From NCBI GenBank assembly GCA_016795205.1, contig JAEUHZ010000082.1, positions 1 to 64,000 of the forward strand: a stretch of DNA of 64,000 nt. The letters run 5' to 3'. Positions 1-7,584 of the stretch are shown here, one piece after another. A program made the position numbers and the translations under genes. Position 1 is the first letter of the stretch; each line of letters starts with the position of its first letter. Source of the DNA: Planctomycetota bacterium (GTDB lineage Bacteria > Planctomycetota > UBA1135 > GCA-002686595). Under the pieces are notes generated by a model. It was given only the letters and a program-made list of their open reading frames with translations, did not search any database and was not told the origin of the DNA.

Positions 1-19
1 CTCGCGGCCGGGATCGGCG

Positions 20-50
20 GAGAACGGCGGAGTCGAGTCAGACTCCGTAC
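20..50. repeat. Single arm of a dispersed palindromic repeat
   Basis: This segment carries GAGAACGGCGGAGT followed by CGAGTCAGACTCCGTAC. It matches both arms of the perfect inverted repeat at 47255-47338 except for two substitutions. The core GAGTCAGACTC is itself palindromic. It abuts the stop codon of the RidA-like gene. The window edge cuts off whatever lies to the left, so the matching opposite arm may exist outside. A dispersed REP- or MITE-like element is an inference from three arms in one window. Confidence 0.6.
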
Positions 51-451
51 TACCACGCGGCGGTCGCCTCGATCTCCACGAGCGCGCCGTCCTCGAGCAG
101 CTCGGCGACCTGCACGAGCGCCATCGCGGGGTAGTGACGGCCGAAGATCGAGCGCCAGCGGGCGCCGATCGCGCTCGTAGCAGCCAGGTAGGCGCGCTTG
201 TCGGTGACGTAGACGGTCATCCGCACGACGTGCCGCGGCTCGCCGCCCGCGGCGCGCACGCAGGCGGCGACGTTTTCGAGGGCCTGGGCGAACTGGCCGG
301 CCATGTCGCCGCGGCCCACGAGGCGCTGCTCGGCGTCCCAGGCGACCTGGCCGGCCACGAACAGCAGTTGCGTCGCGCCCTCGACGCGGATCGCGTTGGC
401 GTAGCCCTTGGCGGGCTTCCAGCCCTCGGGGTGGACGACCTCGACGTGCAT
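50..451 (-). CDS. RidA/YjgF/UK114-like family protein, probably not a classical deaminase
   Basis: The 133-residue product has the Rid fold pattern: a start resembling MHVEVVHPEGW, the LLFVAGQVAWD strand, the VVRMTVYVTD strand and a C-terminal VEIEATAAW. RidA proteins normally hydrolyse reactive enamine/imine intermediates using an arginine in a P-A-R-S context. Here that position reads YPAMALVQV, so the arginine is missing and the canonical deaminase activity is doubtful. The ATG overlaps the stop of the upstream SDR gene (TGATG), so the two are translationally coupled. The family assignment is secure; the substrate is unknown. Confidence 0.85.
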   Translation of the reverse strand: MHVEVVHPEGWKPAKGYANAIRVEGATQLLFVAGQVAWDAEQRLVGRGDMAGQFAQALENVAACVRAAGGEPRHVVRMTVYVTDKRAYLAATSAIGARWRSIFGRHYPAMALVQVAELLEDGALVEIEATAAW

Positions 452-1269
452 CAGCTCCTCCACACCACGGCTGGACGGCCGTCCTGGCGCCCCCCCGGCA
501 GCTCGGCGATCGCACCGTTGCGCGCGCCCGTGAGCAGCTCGAGCACGACCTCGGCGACGTCCTCCGTCGTGACCAGCTCGCCCCCCGGATTCTGGCTCGC
601 CAGGAAGGCGCGCGTCTCGGCCGCGCTGCGGCCGGTCTTCTTCACGATGCGCTCGACCGTCTGGTCCGTCATCGGCGAATCGACGTAGTGCGGCGCGACG
701 AGGTTCATCGTGACGCCCTTGCCCGCGAGCTCGAGCGCGGCGCAGCGCGTGTAGCCGACCAGCGCATGCTTGCTCGCCACGTAGGCGGCGGCGTAGGGAT
801 AGCCTTGCAGGCCGGCAGAGCTCGCCACGCTCACGATGCGGCCGGCGCCGCGCTCCAGCATGGCCGGGGCCAGCCGCTCGATCGCGCGGCGCGGGCCGTG
901 GAAGTTCACGCGCAGGTGCCTCTCGAACGTGTCGCCCTCCGCGCCGCGGCCGTGGCGCAGGAAGGGCGCGGTCTCGGCGATGCCGGCGTTGTTCACCAGC
1001 CAGCCGATCGGCCCACAACGCGCGATCTCACCCTCGAGCTCCGCCAGAGCCTGATCGAGCGTGGCCGGATCCGTCACGTCGACGTAGGCGGGCCAGGCGC
1101 GACCGCCGCGTTCCACGATCTCGTTCGCGACCGCCACGCAGTCGTCCTGGCTGCGCGCGGCCACGATCACGGCCGCGCCCGCGGCCGCGGCCCGGCGCGC
1201 GATCGCCGCGCCGATCCCGCGACCGGCGCCGGTCACGAGGCACAGCTCGGCCTGCAGGGCGCGCTCCAT
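451..1269 (-). CDS. Short-chain dehydrogenase/reductase (SDR) family oxidoreductase
   Basis: The 272-residue protein has a Rossmann TGAGRGIG motif at residues 13-20, an NNAG motif and the catalytic S...YxxxK arrangement (SVASSAG followed by AAYVASKHA), which defines classical NAD(P)-dependent SDRs. I chose the ATG at 1269 because TGAGRGIG then lies at the usual distance from the start. An ATG at 1287 is also in frame but would overlap the start codon of the divergent gene. It is coupled to the RidA-like gene through a one-base overlap. The substrate cannot be told from sequence; a small alcohol or 3-hydroxyacyl substrate is possible. Confidence 0.88.
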   Translation of the reverse strand: MERALQAELCLVTGAGRGIGAAIARRAAAAGAAVIVAARSQDDCVAVANEIVERGGRAWPAYVDVTDPATLDQALAELEGEIARCGPIGWLVNNAGIAETAPFLRHGRGAEGDTFERHLRVNFHGPRRAIERLAPAMLERGAGRIVSVASSAGLQGYPYAAAYVASKHALVGYTRCAALELAGKGVTMNLVAPHYVDSPMTDQTVERIVKKTGRSAAETRAFLASQNPGGELVTTEDVAEVVLELLTGARNGAIAELPGGRQDGRPAVVWRS

Positions 1270-1285
1270 CGCTGGAACGAGTACC

Positions 1286-2239
1286 ATGCCGCGCCGCCCC
1301 GTTTCGAGCGTGTCGCGCCGACTCCTAGCCCTACTCCTGGCCCTCGCGGGCGCGTCCTGCGCGGCCCCGCGCCCGCCGAGCCTCGATCACGCCGTCGAGA
1401 CGTCGTGGGGCGTCGTGCGCGCGGCCCGGCGCGACGACGCGGTCGAGATCGCGCTGGTCGTCGAGCGCATCGCGCCCCAGGTCGCCGCCGCGATCGACGG
1501 CCGGCGCGAGTCCGCGCTCGACATCCGCCTGGTCGAGGCCCTGCCGAACCAGCGCTGGGGCGGCGCCACGATCACCACCGAGGAGGCGCGTTGGATCGAG
1601 CTGCTCGCCGACCGGCGGGACGCCGCCGCGCGGGCGATCCTGGCGCACGAGCTCGTGCACTTCTGGCTGGGCCCGGCCTGGGCCGAGCTGCCGCCCGCGA
1701 TCGAGGAAGGCCTCGCGATCCACCTGGCGCACAAGGCCGTGCCCGAGGCCGCGCCGCGCGAGCGCGGCGAGCTGGCGCTCGTGCTGGGCACCCTGCTCGA
1801 GGGCGGCGTGAGCTTCGAGGGCCCGGGCGTGGCCCGCGGCCCTGCCGGACCGATCCTGACCTCGAGCCGCGTGCGCTACACGATGCGCGCGCGGATCGAC
1901 GCGCAGGCGCTGCCCCCACTTGCCTCGATCCTGGCGCTGGACACGAACGAGATCGCGCGACTGCGGGCTCCCGGCGCGCGCGCCGTGCTCGACGCGCTGG
2001 CCTACGTGGCCGTCGGCCGCATCGGAGTCGGGCGACTGCGCCAACTGTGCGAGCAGGCGCGCGTCCTCGGCCACGCACGCATCCCGGCGGAGTGGATCTG
2101 GACCTCGGCGCGGCTCGACCCGCGGGAGACGGTGAGCCTCGAGCGCGAGGTCCGCGCGATGCTCGGGACGGCCGAGATCCGCGCGCTGCTCCTGCGGGGC
2201 GACCTCAAGCTCGGCGCGCCCCTGGACGTCGCGCGATGA
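1286..2239 (+). CDS. Lipoprotein with zincin-like HExxH motif (putative metallopeptidase)
   Basis: The 317-residue product starts with a basic n-region, a hydrophobic stretch and a lipobox LAGASC with the lipidated cysteine at residue 25, so it is probably a membrane-anchored exported lipoprotein. Residues 121-125 read HELVH, followed about 20 residues later by EEGLAIHLAH, which resembles the third ligand region of gluzincin metallopeptidases. I do not recognise a named family and call it a metallopeptidase only from this motif. It starts 16 bp from the divergent SDR gene. Its stop overlaps the ATG of the next gene (ATGA), so the two are probably co-translated. Confidence 0.72.
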   Translation: MPRRPVSSVSRRLLALLLALAGASCAAPRPPSLDHAVETSWGVVRAARRDDAVEIALVVERIAPQVAAAIDGRRESALDIRLVEALPNQRWGGATITTEEARWIELLADRRDAAARAILAHELVHFWLGPAWAELPPAIEEGLAIHLAHKAVPEAAPRERGELALVLGTLLEGGVSFEGPGVARGPAGPILTSSRVRYTMRARIDAQALPPLASILALDTNEIARLRAPGARAVLDALAYVAVGRIGVGRLRQLCEQARVLGHARIPAEWIWTSARLDPRETVSLEREVRAMLGTAEIRALLLRGDLKLGAPLDVAR

Positions 2240-3711
2240 GCCCCGATCCGCGCCTGGCGAGGATCCCGCCCGCGCGCTGGCCGTCGCGCGAGGAGGCGGT
2301 CGCGAGCCGGCTGTTCTCTGCGCTGCGCGTCGGCGCCTGCACGGCGCGCACCCGCACCTGGGTCCCGGCCATGGTTCCCTGGCGCGCCAGCGCGGACGGC
2401 TTCGTCACGGACGACGTGCTCGACTGGTACGGGCGCTTCGCCGACGGCCGGCCGGGCGTGCTGGTCGTCGAGGCCACCGGGATCCGCGACGTCCCGAGCG
2501 GTCCCCTGCTGCGCGCCGGTGACGACCGCTTCGTGCCCGGCTTGCGACGGCTCGTGGACGTCGTGCGCGAGCGTTCGGGCGGCCGAACGCGCCTCTTCCT
2601 GCAGGTCCTCGACTTCCTGGCCGTGAAGCGCCGGCCCGAGAAGGCGACCTGGGTGCGCCGCTTCCTGCGCCTCGGCGACGTGCACCGCGAGCGCCTGGAG
2701 CGCTCGCCGACCGGTGCCGGGATCGCGCGGCTCCCCGAGGCCGAGTTGCGCGAGGCGCTGCTCGCGCTGCCGCACGCGGAGTTGCTCGCGATCCTCGACG
2801 CGCGCGAGGTCGAGGAGCTGGAGAAGGGCTACCGCGAGCGCGTGACGGACGTCCACCAGCCTCATGTGCGCGAGCTGCCGCGCGTGCTGCCGGGCTTGTT
2901 CGCCGCGGCCGCCGCGCGCGCGCGCGAGGCGGGCTTCGACGGCGTCGAGCTGCACTACGCCCACGCCTACACGCTGGCCAGCTTCCTGTCGCGCACGAAC
3001 GACCGCGCCGACGGCTACGGTGGAACCCTCGCGGGCCGCGCGCGGCTCGCCGTCGAGGTCGCCGAGGCCGTGCGGGCGCGGGTCGGCACGGACTGGACCG
3101 TCGGCGTCCGTCTGCTGGGCGACGAGGCCATCCCGGGCGGCAGCACGATCGAGGACGCCTGCCACCACGCGCTGGCGCTGGCGCGCGCCGGGCTCGACTT
3201 CGTGTCGGTGAGCAAGGGCGGCAAGTTCGACGACGCGCAGCAGCCCAAGGTCGGCGAGGCGGTCTACCCCTACACCGGTCCGAGCGGCCACGAGTGCATG
3301 CCGACCGTCAAGATCGAGGGCGGCCCGTTCGGCCGCAACCTGCACCTCGCGCGCGCCATCCGCGCGCACCTGCGAGGCGCCGGCTGCACGAGCGCGGTCG
3401 TGGCTTCGGGTGGCATGAACGACTTCGAGGGCGCCGAGCGCGCGCTGGCCGATGGCACCTGCGACTTCGTGGCGGCCGCGCGCCAGTCGCTCGCCGATCC
3501 GGATTGGTGGCTCAAGCTGGAGCTCGGTCGAGGCGCCGAGATCCGCCGCTGTCTCTACACGAACTACTGCGAGGCGCTCGATCAGCGCCACGAGCAGGTC
3601 ACTTGCCAGCTCTGGGATCGCGACATGGCGGCGGGCGACCCCGGCCGCGCCGGAATCGCCCGCTCGAACGACGGCCGCCGCCGTCTGGTGCCGCCGCCCT
3701 GGCGGGCGTGA
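2236..3711 (+). CDS. Old Yellow Enzyme-like NADH:flavin oxidoreductase
   Basis: The 491-residue protein carries the TIM-barrel signature GFDGVELHYAHAYTLASFLS followed by RTNDRADGYGG and a C-terminal segment DFVAAARQSLADPDW, both diagnostic of FMN-dependent OYE/2,4-dienoyl-CoA reductase relatives. A cysteine pattern CLYTNYC...VTC near residues 440-460 resembles the Fe-S region of the dienoyl-CoA reductase branch but is not spaced as in a canonical 4Fe-4S site. The usual H-x-G-R substrate loop is not obvious, and there is an extra helical insert (about residues 130-210) before the signature. The ATG at 2236 overlaps the lipoprotein stop. The substrate is unknown. Confidence 0.85.
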   Translation: MSPDPRLARIPPARWPSREEAVASRLFSALRVGACTARTRTWVPAMVPWRASADGFVTDDVLDWYGRFADGRPGVLVVEATGIRDVPSGPLLRAGDDRFVPGLRRLVDVVRERSGGRTRLFLQVLDFLAVKRRPEKATWVRRFLRLGDVHRERLERSPTGAGIARLPEAELREALLALPHAELLAILDAREVEELEKGYRERVTDVHQPHVRELPRVLPGLFAAAAARAREAGFDGVELHYAHAYTLASFLSRTNDRADGYGGTLAGRARLAVEVAEAVRARVGTDWTVGVRLLGDEAIPGGSTIEDACHHALALARAGLDFVSVSKGGKFDDAQQPKVGEAVYPYTGPSGHECMPTVKIEGGPFGRNLHLARAIRAHLRGAGCTSAVVASGGMNDFEGAERALADGTCDFVAAARQSLADPDWWLKLELGRGAEIRRCLYTNYCEALDQRHEQVTCQLWDRDMAAGDPGRAGIARSNDGRRRLVPPPWRA

Positions 3712-3721
3712 GGCACGCGCC

Positions 3722-4759
3722 CTACTTGGCGGACTTCGCGTCCAGGGCCGGCGCGTCCTCGACCTCGACGCGGTAGTCGATCGTCCCCGAGCCCGTGCTG
3801 CGCGTCCGCAGCGTCTGCCCCTGGCGCTCCATCTCGCGGATCGACTCCTCCTTGAGCGAGCCCTCGAGCTCGAGCAGCATCGGTCGCCGATTCGAGACGT
3901 CGAACCACAGCTTGCCCTGGAGCTTCGCGGACCAGGTCATGCGGTTCTCGAAGGCCGGCTCGAGCGACCCGCCGCGCCGACCGCCGAACCCGCCCTGGAT
4001 CTCGCGCTCGCCCGAGGTCTCCACCTCGATCTCGACGACGTAGCAGTTCGCGCCGGCCTTCTCCTCGGCCCCGACGAGCTTCGCGGATCCCTTCCACTCC
4101 GACTGGGTGAGCAGCGAGTCGCCGCCGCCCGGGCGGTTGCCACCGCCGCGGCGTCCGCCGCCGCCACCCCGGCCTTCGCCCTCCGGCACCTCCGGCGGCG
4201 GGAACAGCTTGCGCTGCAAATCGAGCCGCAACCCGCGACGGATCGCAGCGTCCGCGAGCTCCCACTCCGTGCCGGGCTCGACCGGCCCCTTGGGCAGGAA
4301 GGCGTCGAGGAACAGCTCGAGACGGTGACCCTCCAGGGCGCCCTCGACGGTCGGCTCCTTGCCTTCCTTGACGCGCGCCTCGACGTCGGCGCCGTCGGCG
4401 ACGAGCTCCAGCGTCACGCCTTCCCAGGGGCTTTCCAGCTCGCTCTCGCGCGACATCTCGCCGAACTCGCTGGCGGACTTGCCTCCGAGGTCCGTGAAGT
4501 GGCGGCGCACCTTGCTCGGGCGGCCGTCCTCGACCGCCAGGACGTGGTCGACGTGCACCTCGCGCCGCTCGATCTCCATCGAGCCGCCTCCGCGCCCCGA
4601 GCCGATCTCGCCGCCGCCCTCGATCTCGATCGTTCTCTTGGTGCTCGTCGCGCTCTCGATCGTGACCTTGCGGCCCGGACCGGGCTCGTACTTGGTCTGG
4701 ATCTCGGCCGCGGGCGCCAGGGCCAGGCCGAGGGTCGCGGAGAGGATCAGGGTCTTCAT
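3722..4759 (-). CDS. Exported hypothetical protein with a Gly/Arg-rich segment
   Basis: The 345-residue product starts MKTLILSATLGLALAPA, a plausible Sec signal peptide. The body is rich in beta-strand-like alternating sequence (DHVLAVEDGRPSKVRRHFTD, CYVVEIEVETSGER) and contains one low-complexity GEGRGGGGGRRGGGNRPGGG stretch around residues 200-220. I recognise no family. It is convergent with the OYE gene 10 bp away and is followed by a gap upstream of the Cys-rich lipoprotein on the same strand. The start is fixed by the signal peptide; a much longer open frame upstream has no coding character. Confidence 0.75.
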   Translation of the reverse strand: MKTLILSATLGLALAPAAEIQTKYEPGPGRKVTIESATSTKRTIEIEGGGEIGSGRGGGSMEIERREVHVDHVLAVEDGRPSKVRRHFTDLGGKSASEFGEMSRESELESPWEGVTLELVADGADVEARVKEGKEPTVEGALEGHRLELFLDAFLPKGPVEPGTEWELADAAIRRGLRLDLQRKLFPPPEVPEGEGRGGGGGRRGGGNRPGGGDSLLTQSEWKGSAKLVGAEEKAGANCYVVEIEVETSGEREIQGGFGGRRGGSLEPAFENRMTWSAKLQGKLWFDVSNRRPMLLELEGSLKEESIREMERQGQTLRTRSTGSGTIDYRVEVEDAPALDAKSAK

Positions 4760-4824
4760 GGGTGTCGTCCTGGGCCCACTGGGCCGCTCGAGCGGGGAAA
4801 TGGCGGCGCGCGGCCGCGGGGAGT

Positions 4825-5367
4825 TCAATCGGTGCGACGCTCGACGATCTGCGCGGCCTCCAGCAGCCGTCCGCGGGCGTCGAACAGGAGGGTCACGGAG
4901 TTCGATCGCGGCGCCGCATGGGCGCCAGGCGCCAGCGAGAACTGCACCGCCGTGCCGCCGGGGAGCGCGTGCACGGCCTCGAGGCGCCAGCGCGGATCGG
5001 GATCGCTGGCGAAGAGCGCCGCGTTCGCCGCGAGCACGCCGCGCGCGAAGTCCGCCATGCCCTCCGGACCCGCGCCGGGATCCTCGGGCACCGTGGGGCC
5101 GTCGAGGACCTCGATCTCGCGGATGACGCGCTCGGCCGAGGCCTCGACGACCCGCGCGTGGTGGGCCATGATCCGCGCGCCAGCGCCGCCCGCCGCCGGG
5201 TTCCCGCACGTGCCGGAGCACTTGCACTGCTGCCAGCAGGGGTCGCACTCCTCGTAGCAGGCCACGACCGTGCAGGAGCCGGAGGCGAGCCAGCCCACGG
5301 CGAGCGGTGCGACCAGCAAGACCAGATGGCGCGCCGAGGCGCCGCGGGTGTCGGATGGGAGGGTCAC
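4825..5367 (-). CDS. Cysteine-rich lipoprotein of unknown function
   Basis: Starting at the GTG at 5367 gives a 180-residue protein with a lipobox LASGSC, the lipidated cysteine being residue 32. Six more cysteines follow within 22 residues (positions 37, 41, 44, 48, 50 and 54; pattern CxxxCxxCxxxCxCxxxC), which suggests a metal site or disulfide knot at the membrane-proximal end. The rest looks like a small alpha/beta domain (SVTLLFDARGRLLEAAQIV), perhaps NTF2-like. An ATG-like start further upstream would put the lipobox too deep. A -10-like TAGCGT lies 27 bp upstream. Confidence 0.7.
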   Translation of the reverse strand: MTLPSDTRGASARHLVLLVAPLAVGWLASGSCTVVACYEECDPCWQQCKCSGTCGNPAAGGAGARIMAHHARVVEASAERVIREIEVLDGPTVPEDPGAGPEGMADFARGVLAANAALFASDPDPRWRLEAVHALPGGTAVQFSLAPGAHAAPRSNSVTLLFDARGRLLEAAQIVERRTD

Positions 5368-5393
5368 GGATCGTCTCTGCAACTCGGCCAGCG

Positions 5394-5399
5394 ACGCTA
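5394..5399 (-). promoter_or_regulatory. -10-like hexamer TAGCGT before the Cys-rich lipoprotein
   Basis: On the minus strand TAGCGT stands alone in a GC-rich stretch and ends 26 bp before the GTG. It fits the pattern of TA-starting hexamers seen ahead of many genes here. No clear -35 box is visible. Confidence 0.35.
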
Positions 5400-5549
5400 C
5401 CGGCGCAGCGCCAGGGCGGCAAGGCGGGCGGCGGGGGCCGGGGAGTTGCGTACTCGAGACCACGTCCGGAGCGGAACCGCTCGGGAGGCATGGGGTTCCG
5501 CCGCGCCCCACCGCTTGAGTCCTGGCCCGAGAAGCCCTGCAATGCCCGG

Positions 5550-5831
5550 ATGGCGGAGGTCACGATTCGGGTCAGCCACACGCTCGGACGCGCGGAGGCG
5601 CTGGCCCGTCTGCGACGCGCTACGGAGGGCCTCGCGCAGAGCGGCCGGATCGTGCGCACGCTGGAGTGGTCCGTGGAGAGCGCGCGGGTCGCCGGCGATG
5701 GCTTCGAGGGCCAGCTCGTGGTCGGTGAGACGGAGGTCACGGGCCGCGTCGAGCTGGGCTGGAAGCTGGCGTTCTTCCCGCTCCGGGTGCAGCGCGAGGC
5801 CGAGGCCTGGCTGCGCGAGGCCCTGGCGTGA
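5550..5831 (+). CDS. Polyhydroxyalkanoic acid system family protein
   Basis: The 93-residue protein MAEVTIRVSHTLGRAEALAR... has the shape of the PHA granule-associated 'polyhydroxyalkanoic acid system' family: a beta strand, an RAEALARLRRA helix, alternating strands (FEGQLVVGETEVTGRVELGW) and a closing amphipathic helix with REAEAWLREAL. Family members are small cytoplasmic proteins found near PHA genes, although some occur without them, as here. The ATG at 5550 matches the usual family length; longer in-frame starts add Arg/Pro-rich shadow sequence. Its stop overlaps the GTG start of the SulP transporter (GTGA). Confidence 0.75.
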   Translation: MAEVTIRVSHTLGRAEALARLRRATEGLAQSGRIVRTLEWSVESARVAGDGFEGQLVVGETEVTGRVELGWKLAFFPLRVQREAEAWLREALA

Positions 5832-7570
5832 GCCCAGCTCGCACCACCCAGCAGGCGATCGCCGGGATCCCGGGCGTGCTCTCGCGCCTGGGCCTCGGCC
5901 TGCGGGAACCGCTGCGCGAGGGCTACGGAGCGCGCGATCTGCGCCGCGACGTGCTGGCCGGGCTCGTGGTCGGGATCGTGGCGCTCCCGTTGGCCATGGC
6001 GCTGGCGATCGCCTCGGGCGTGCCGCCCCAGCACGGGCTCTACACCTCGATCGTGGCGGGGGCGGTCATCGCGCTGGCGGGCGGCTCGCGCGTGAACGTC
6101 TCGGGCCCCACGGCCGCGTTCGTCGTGCTGCTCGCGCCGATCAGCCACGCGCACGGCATCGGCGGACTGATGACGGCCTCGCTCCTGGCCGGGATCATCC
6201 TGCTCTTGTTCGGCGCCTTCCGACTGGGCCGGCTGATCCAGTTCGTGCCTCACCCGGTCACGACTGGCTTCACGAGCGGGATCGCGGTCGTCATCGCCGG
6301 GCTCCAGCTCAAGGACTTCCTGGGGCTGCAGCCAGGCCCGCTGCCCGAGCACTTCCCCGAGAAGATGGTGGCGCTCGCCGGCGCCGCGGGCAGCTTCCGC
6401 TGGCAAGAAGCCGCCATCGGCGGCGCGACGCTGCTGGTCCTCGTGCTGTGGCCGCGCGTCTCGCAGCGGCTGCCGGGACCGCTCGTGGCGCTGGCCTTCG
6501 CCGGCGTGGCGGGGTGGATTCTCGCGCGGTTCGTGCCGGGCTTCCAGGTCGACACGATCGTCAGCCGCTTCGAGGGCGGCATCCCGCGGCTGCCGCCACA
6601 CTTCGACTGGCCCTGGAACTTCCCCGGGCCGGATGGGAAACCGCTGGGGCTGTCGTTGAGCGTGGTGCGCGAGCTGGCCGGCCCGGCCTTCGCCATCGCG
6701 GCTCTGGGGGCCATCGAGTCGCTGCTGTGCGCCGTCGTCGCGGACGGCATGACGGGCACGAAGCACGATTCGGACGTGGAGCTCGCCGGACAGGGCCTCG
6801 GGAACATCGTCGCGCCGTTCTTCGGGGGCTTCGTGGCGACGGGCGCCTTGGCCCGCACTGCGACGAGCGTCCGTGCCGGGGCGCGCTCGCCCGTGGCGGC
6901 CGTGGTCCACGCGGCGTTCGTGCTGGTCGCCGTGCTGGCGCTCGCGCCGCTCATGGCGCACCTGCCCATGGCGGCGCTCGCGGCCTTGCTCCTGATCGTC
7001 GCCTGGAACATGAGCGACTTGCGGCACTTCGTCCACATCCTGAAGGTGGCTCCCAAGAGTGACGTCCTGGTGCTGCTCGCCTGCTTCGGCCTGACCGTGC
7101 TCTTCGACATGGTGGTCGCCGTCGGCGTGGGCGTCGTGCTGGCGGCCCTGCTGTTCATGCAGCGCATGTCGTCGCTGTTCCACGCCCAGATCGAGGAGGC
7201 GCCCGCGCAGCACTTGGCCGACCCGCACCTGCGCGGCGTCGTGCTCTACCGGATCGGTGGCCCGCTGTTCTTCGGAGCGGCCGAGAAGGCCGCCAGCGCG
7301 CTGGGCCGCATCACGGGCCAGACGCGCGCCGTCGTGCTCCAGATGGACGACGTGCCGGTCATGGACGTGACCGGGCTCGTGGCGTTGGAGTCCGCGATCG
7401 GGCGGCTGCGCGCCATGAAGGTGCTCGTGATCCTGTCCGGCGTGCAGCCCCAACCGCTGGAGGTCATCGGGAAGGCGGAGCTCGGACGAGGTTCCGACGA
7501 CGTCATCCTTTCCCCGGACGATGCCTCGGCGCTGGCGGTCCTGCGCGCGCGCCTCGGGTCGCCGGGCTGA
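5828..7570 (+). CDS. SulP (SLC26) family anion transporter with STAS domain
   Basis: The 580-residue protein has the SulP core: DVLAGLVVGIVALPLAMALA, GLYTSIVAG, a VSGPTAAFVVLL segment and about ten or more membrane segments up to residue 440. A cytoplasmic STAS domain runs from about residue 462 to the end, with the conserved DVTGL near residue 513 (the D-x-S/T-G phospho-loop position). These proteins carry sulfate, bicarbonate or dicarboxylates; the substrate cannot be read from sequence. The GTG start overlaps the preceding stop, so it is co-translated with the PHA-family gene. It converges on cstA, with a perfect palindrome over both stops. Confidence 0.93.
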   Translation: MSPARTTQQAIAGIPGVLSRLGLGLREPLREGYGARDLRRDVLAGLVVGIVALPLAMALAIASGVPPQHGLYTSIVAGAVIALAGGSRVNVSGPTAAFVVLLAPISHAHGIGGLMTASLLAGIILLLFGAFRLGRLIQFVPHPVTTGFTSGIAVVIAGLQLKDFLGLQPGPLPEHFPEKMVALAGAAGSFRWQEAAIGGATLLVLVLWPRVSQRLPGPLVALAFAGVAGWILARFVPGFQVDTIVSRFEGGIPRLPPHFDWPWNFPGPDGKPLGLSLSVVRELAGPAFAIAALGAIESLLCAVVADGMTGTKHDSDVELAGQGLGNIVAPFFGGFVATGALARTATSVRAGARSPVAAVVHAAFVLVAVLALAPLMAHLPMAALAALLLIVAWNMSDLRHFVHILKVAPKSDVLVLLACFGLTVLFDMVVAVGVGVVLAALLFMQRMSSLFHAQIEEAPAQHLADPHLRGVVLYRIGGPLFFGAAEKAASALGRITGQTRAVVLQMDDVPVMDVTGLVALESAIGRLRAMKVLVILSGVQPQPLEVIGKAELGRGSDDVILSPDDASALAVLRARLGSPG

Positions 7571-7584
7571 GGCCTCAGCCCGGC
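7561..7584. terminator. Bidirectional hairpin spanning both convergent stop codons
   Basis: A perfect 24-bp palindrome (GCCGGGCTGAGG and its reverse complement) includes the TGA of the SulP gene and the stop of cstA on the other strand. As RNA it would fold into a 10-bp stem with a GGCC loop on either transcript. There is no T-run, so intrinsic termination is inferred only from position and symmetry. Confidence 0.5.

Noticed and set aside
688-3711. Very long plus-strand reading frame running through the lipoprotein and OYE region
   Set aside because: Only the part from 2236 has protein-like composition and family motifs; the first 1500 bp are Arg/Ala/Pro-rich antisense or out-of-frame sequence of other genes.
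3722-7453. A 1243-residue minus-strand frame opposite SulP and others
   Set aside because: Its upstream two thirds are His/Arg/Gln-rich shadow sequence of the SulP gene; the real gene begins at the signal peptide at 4759.
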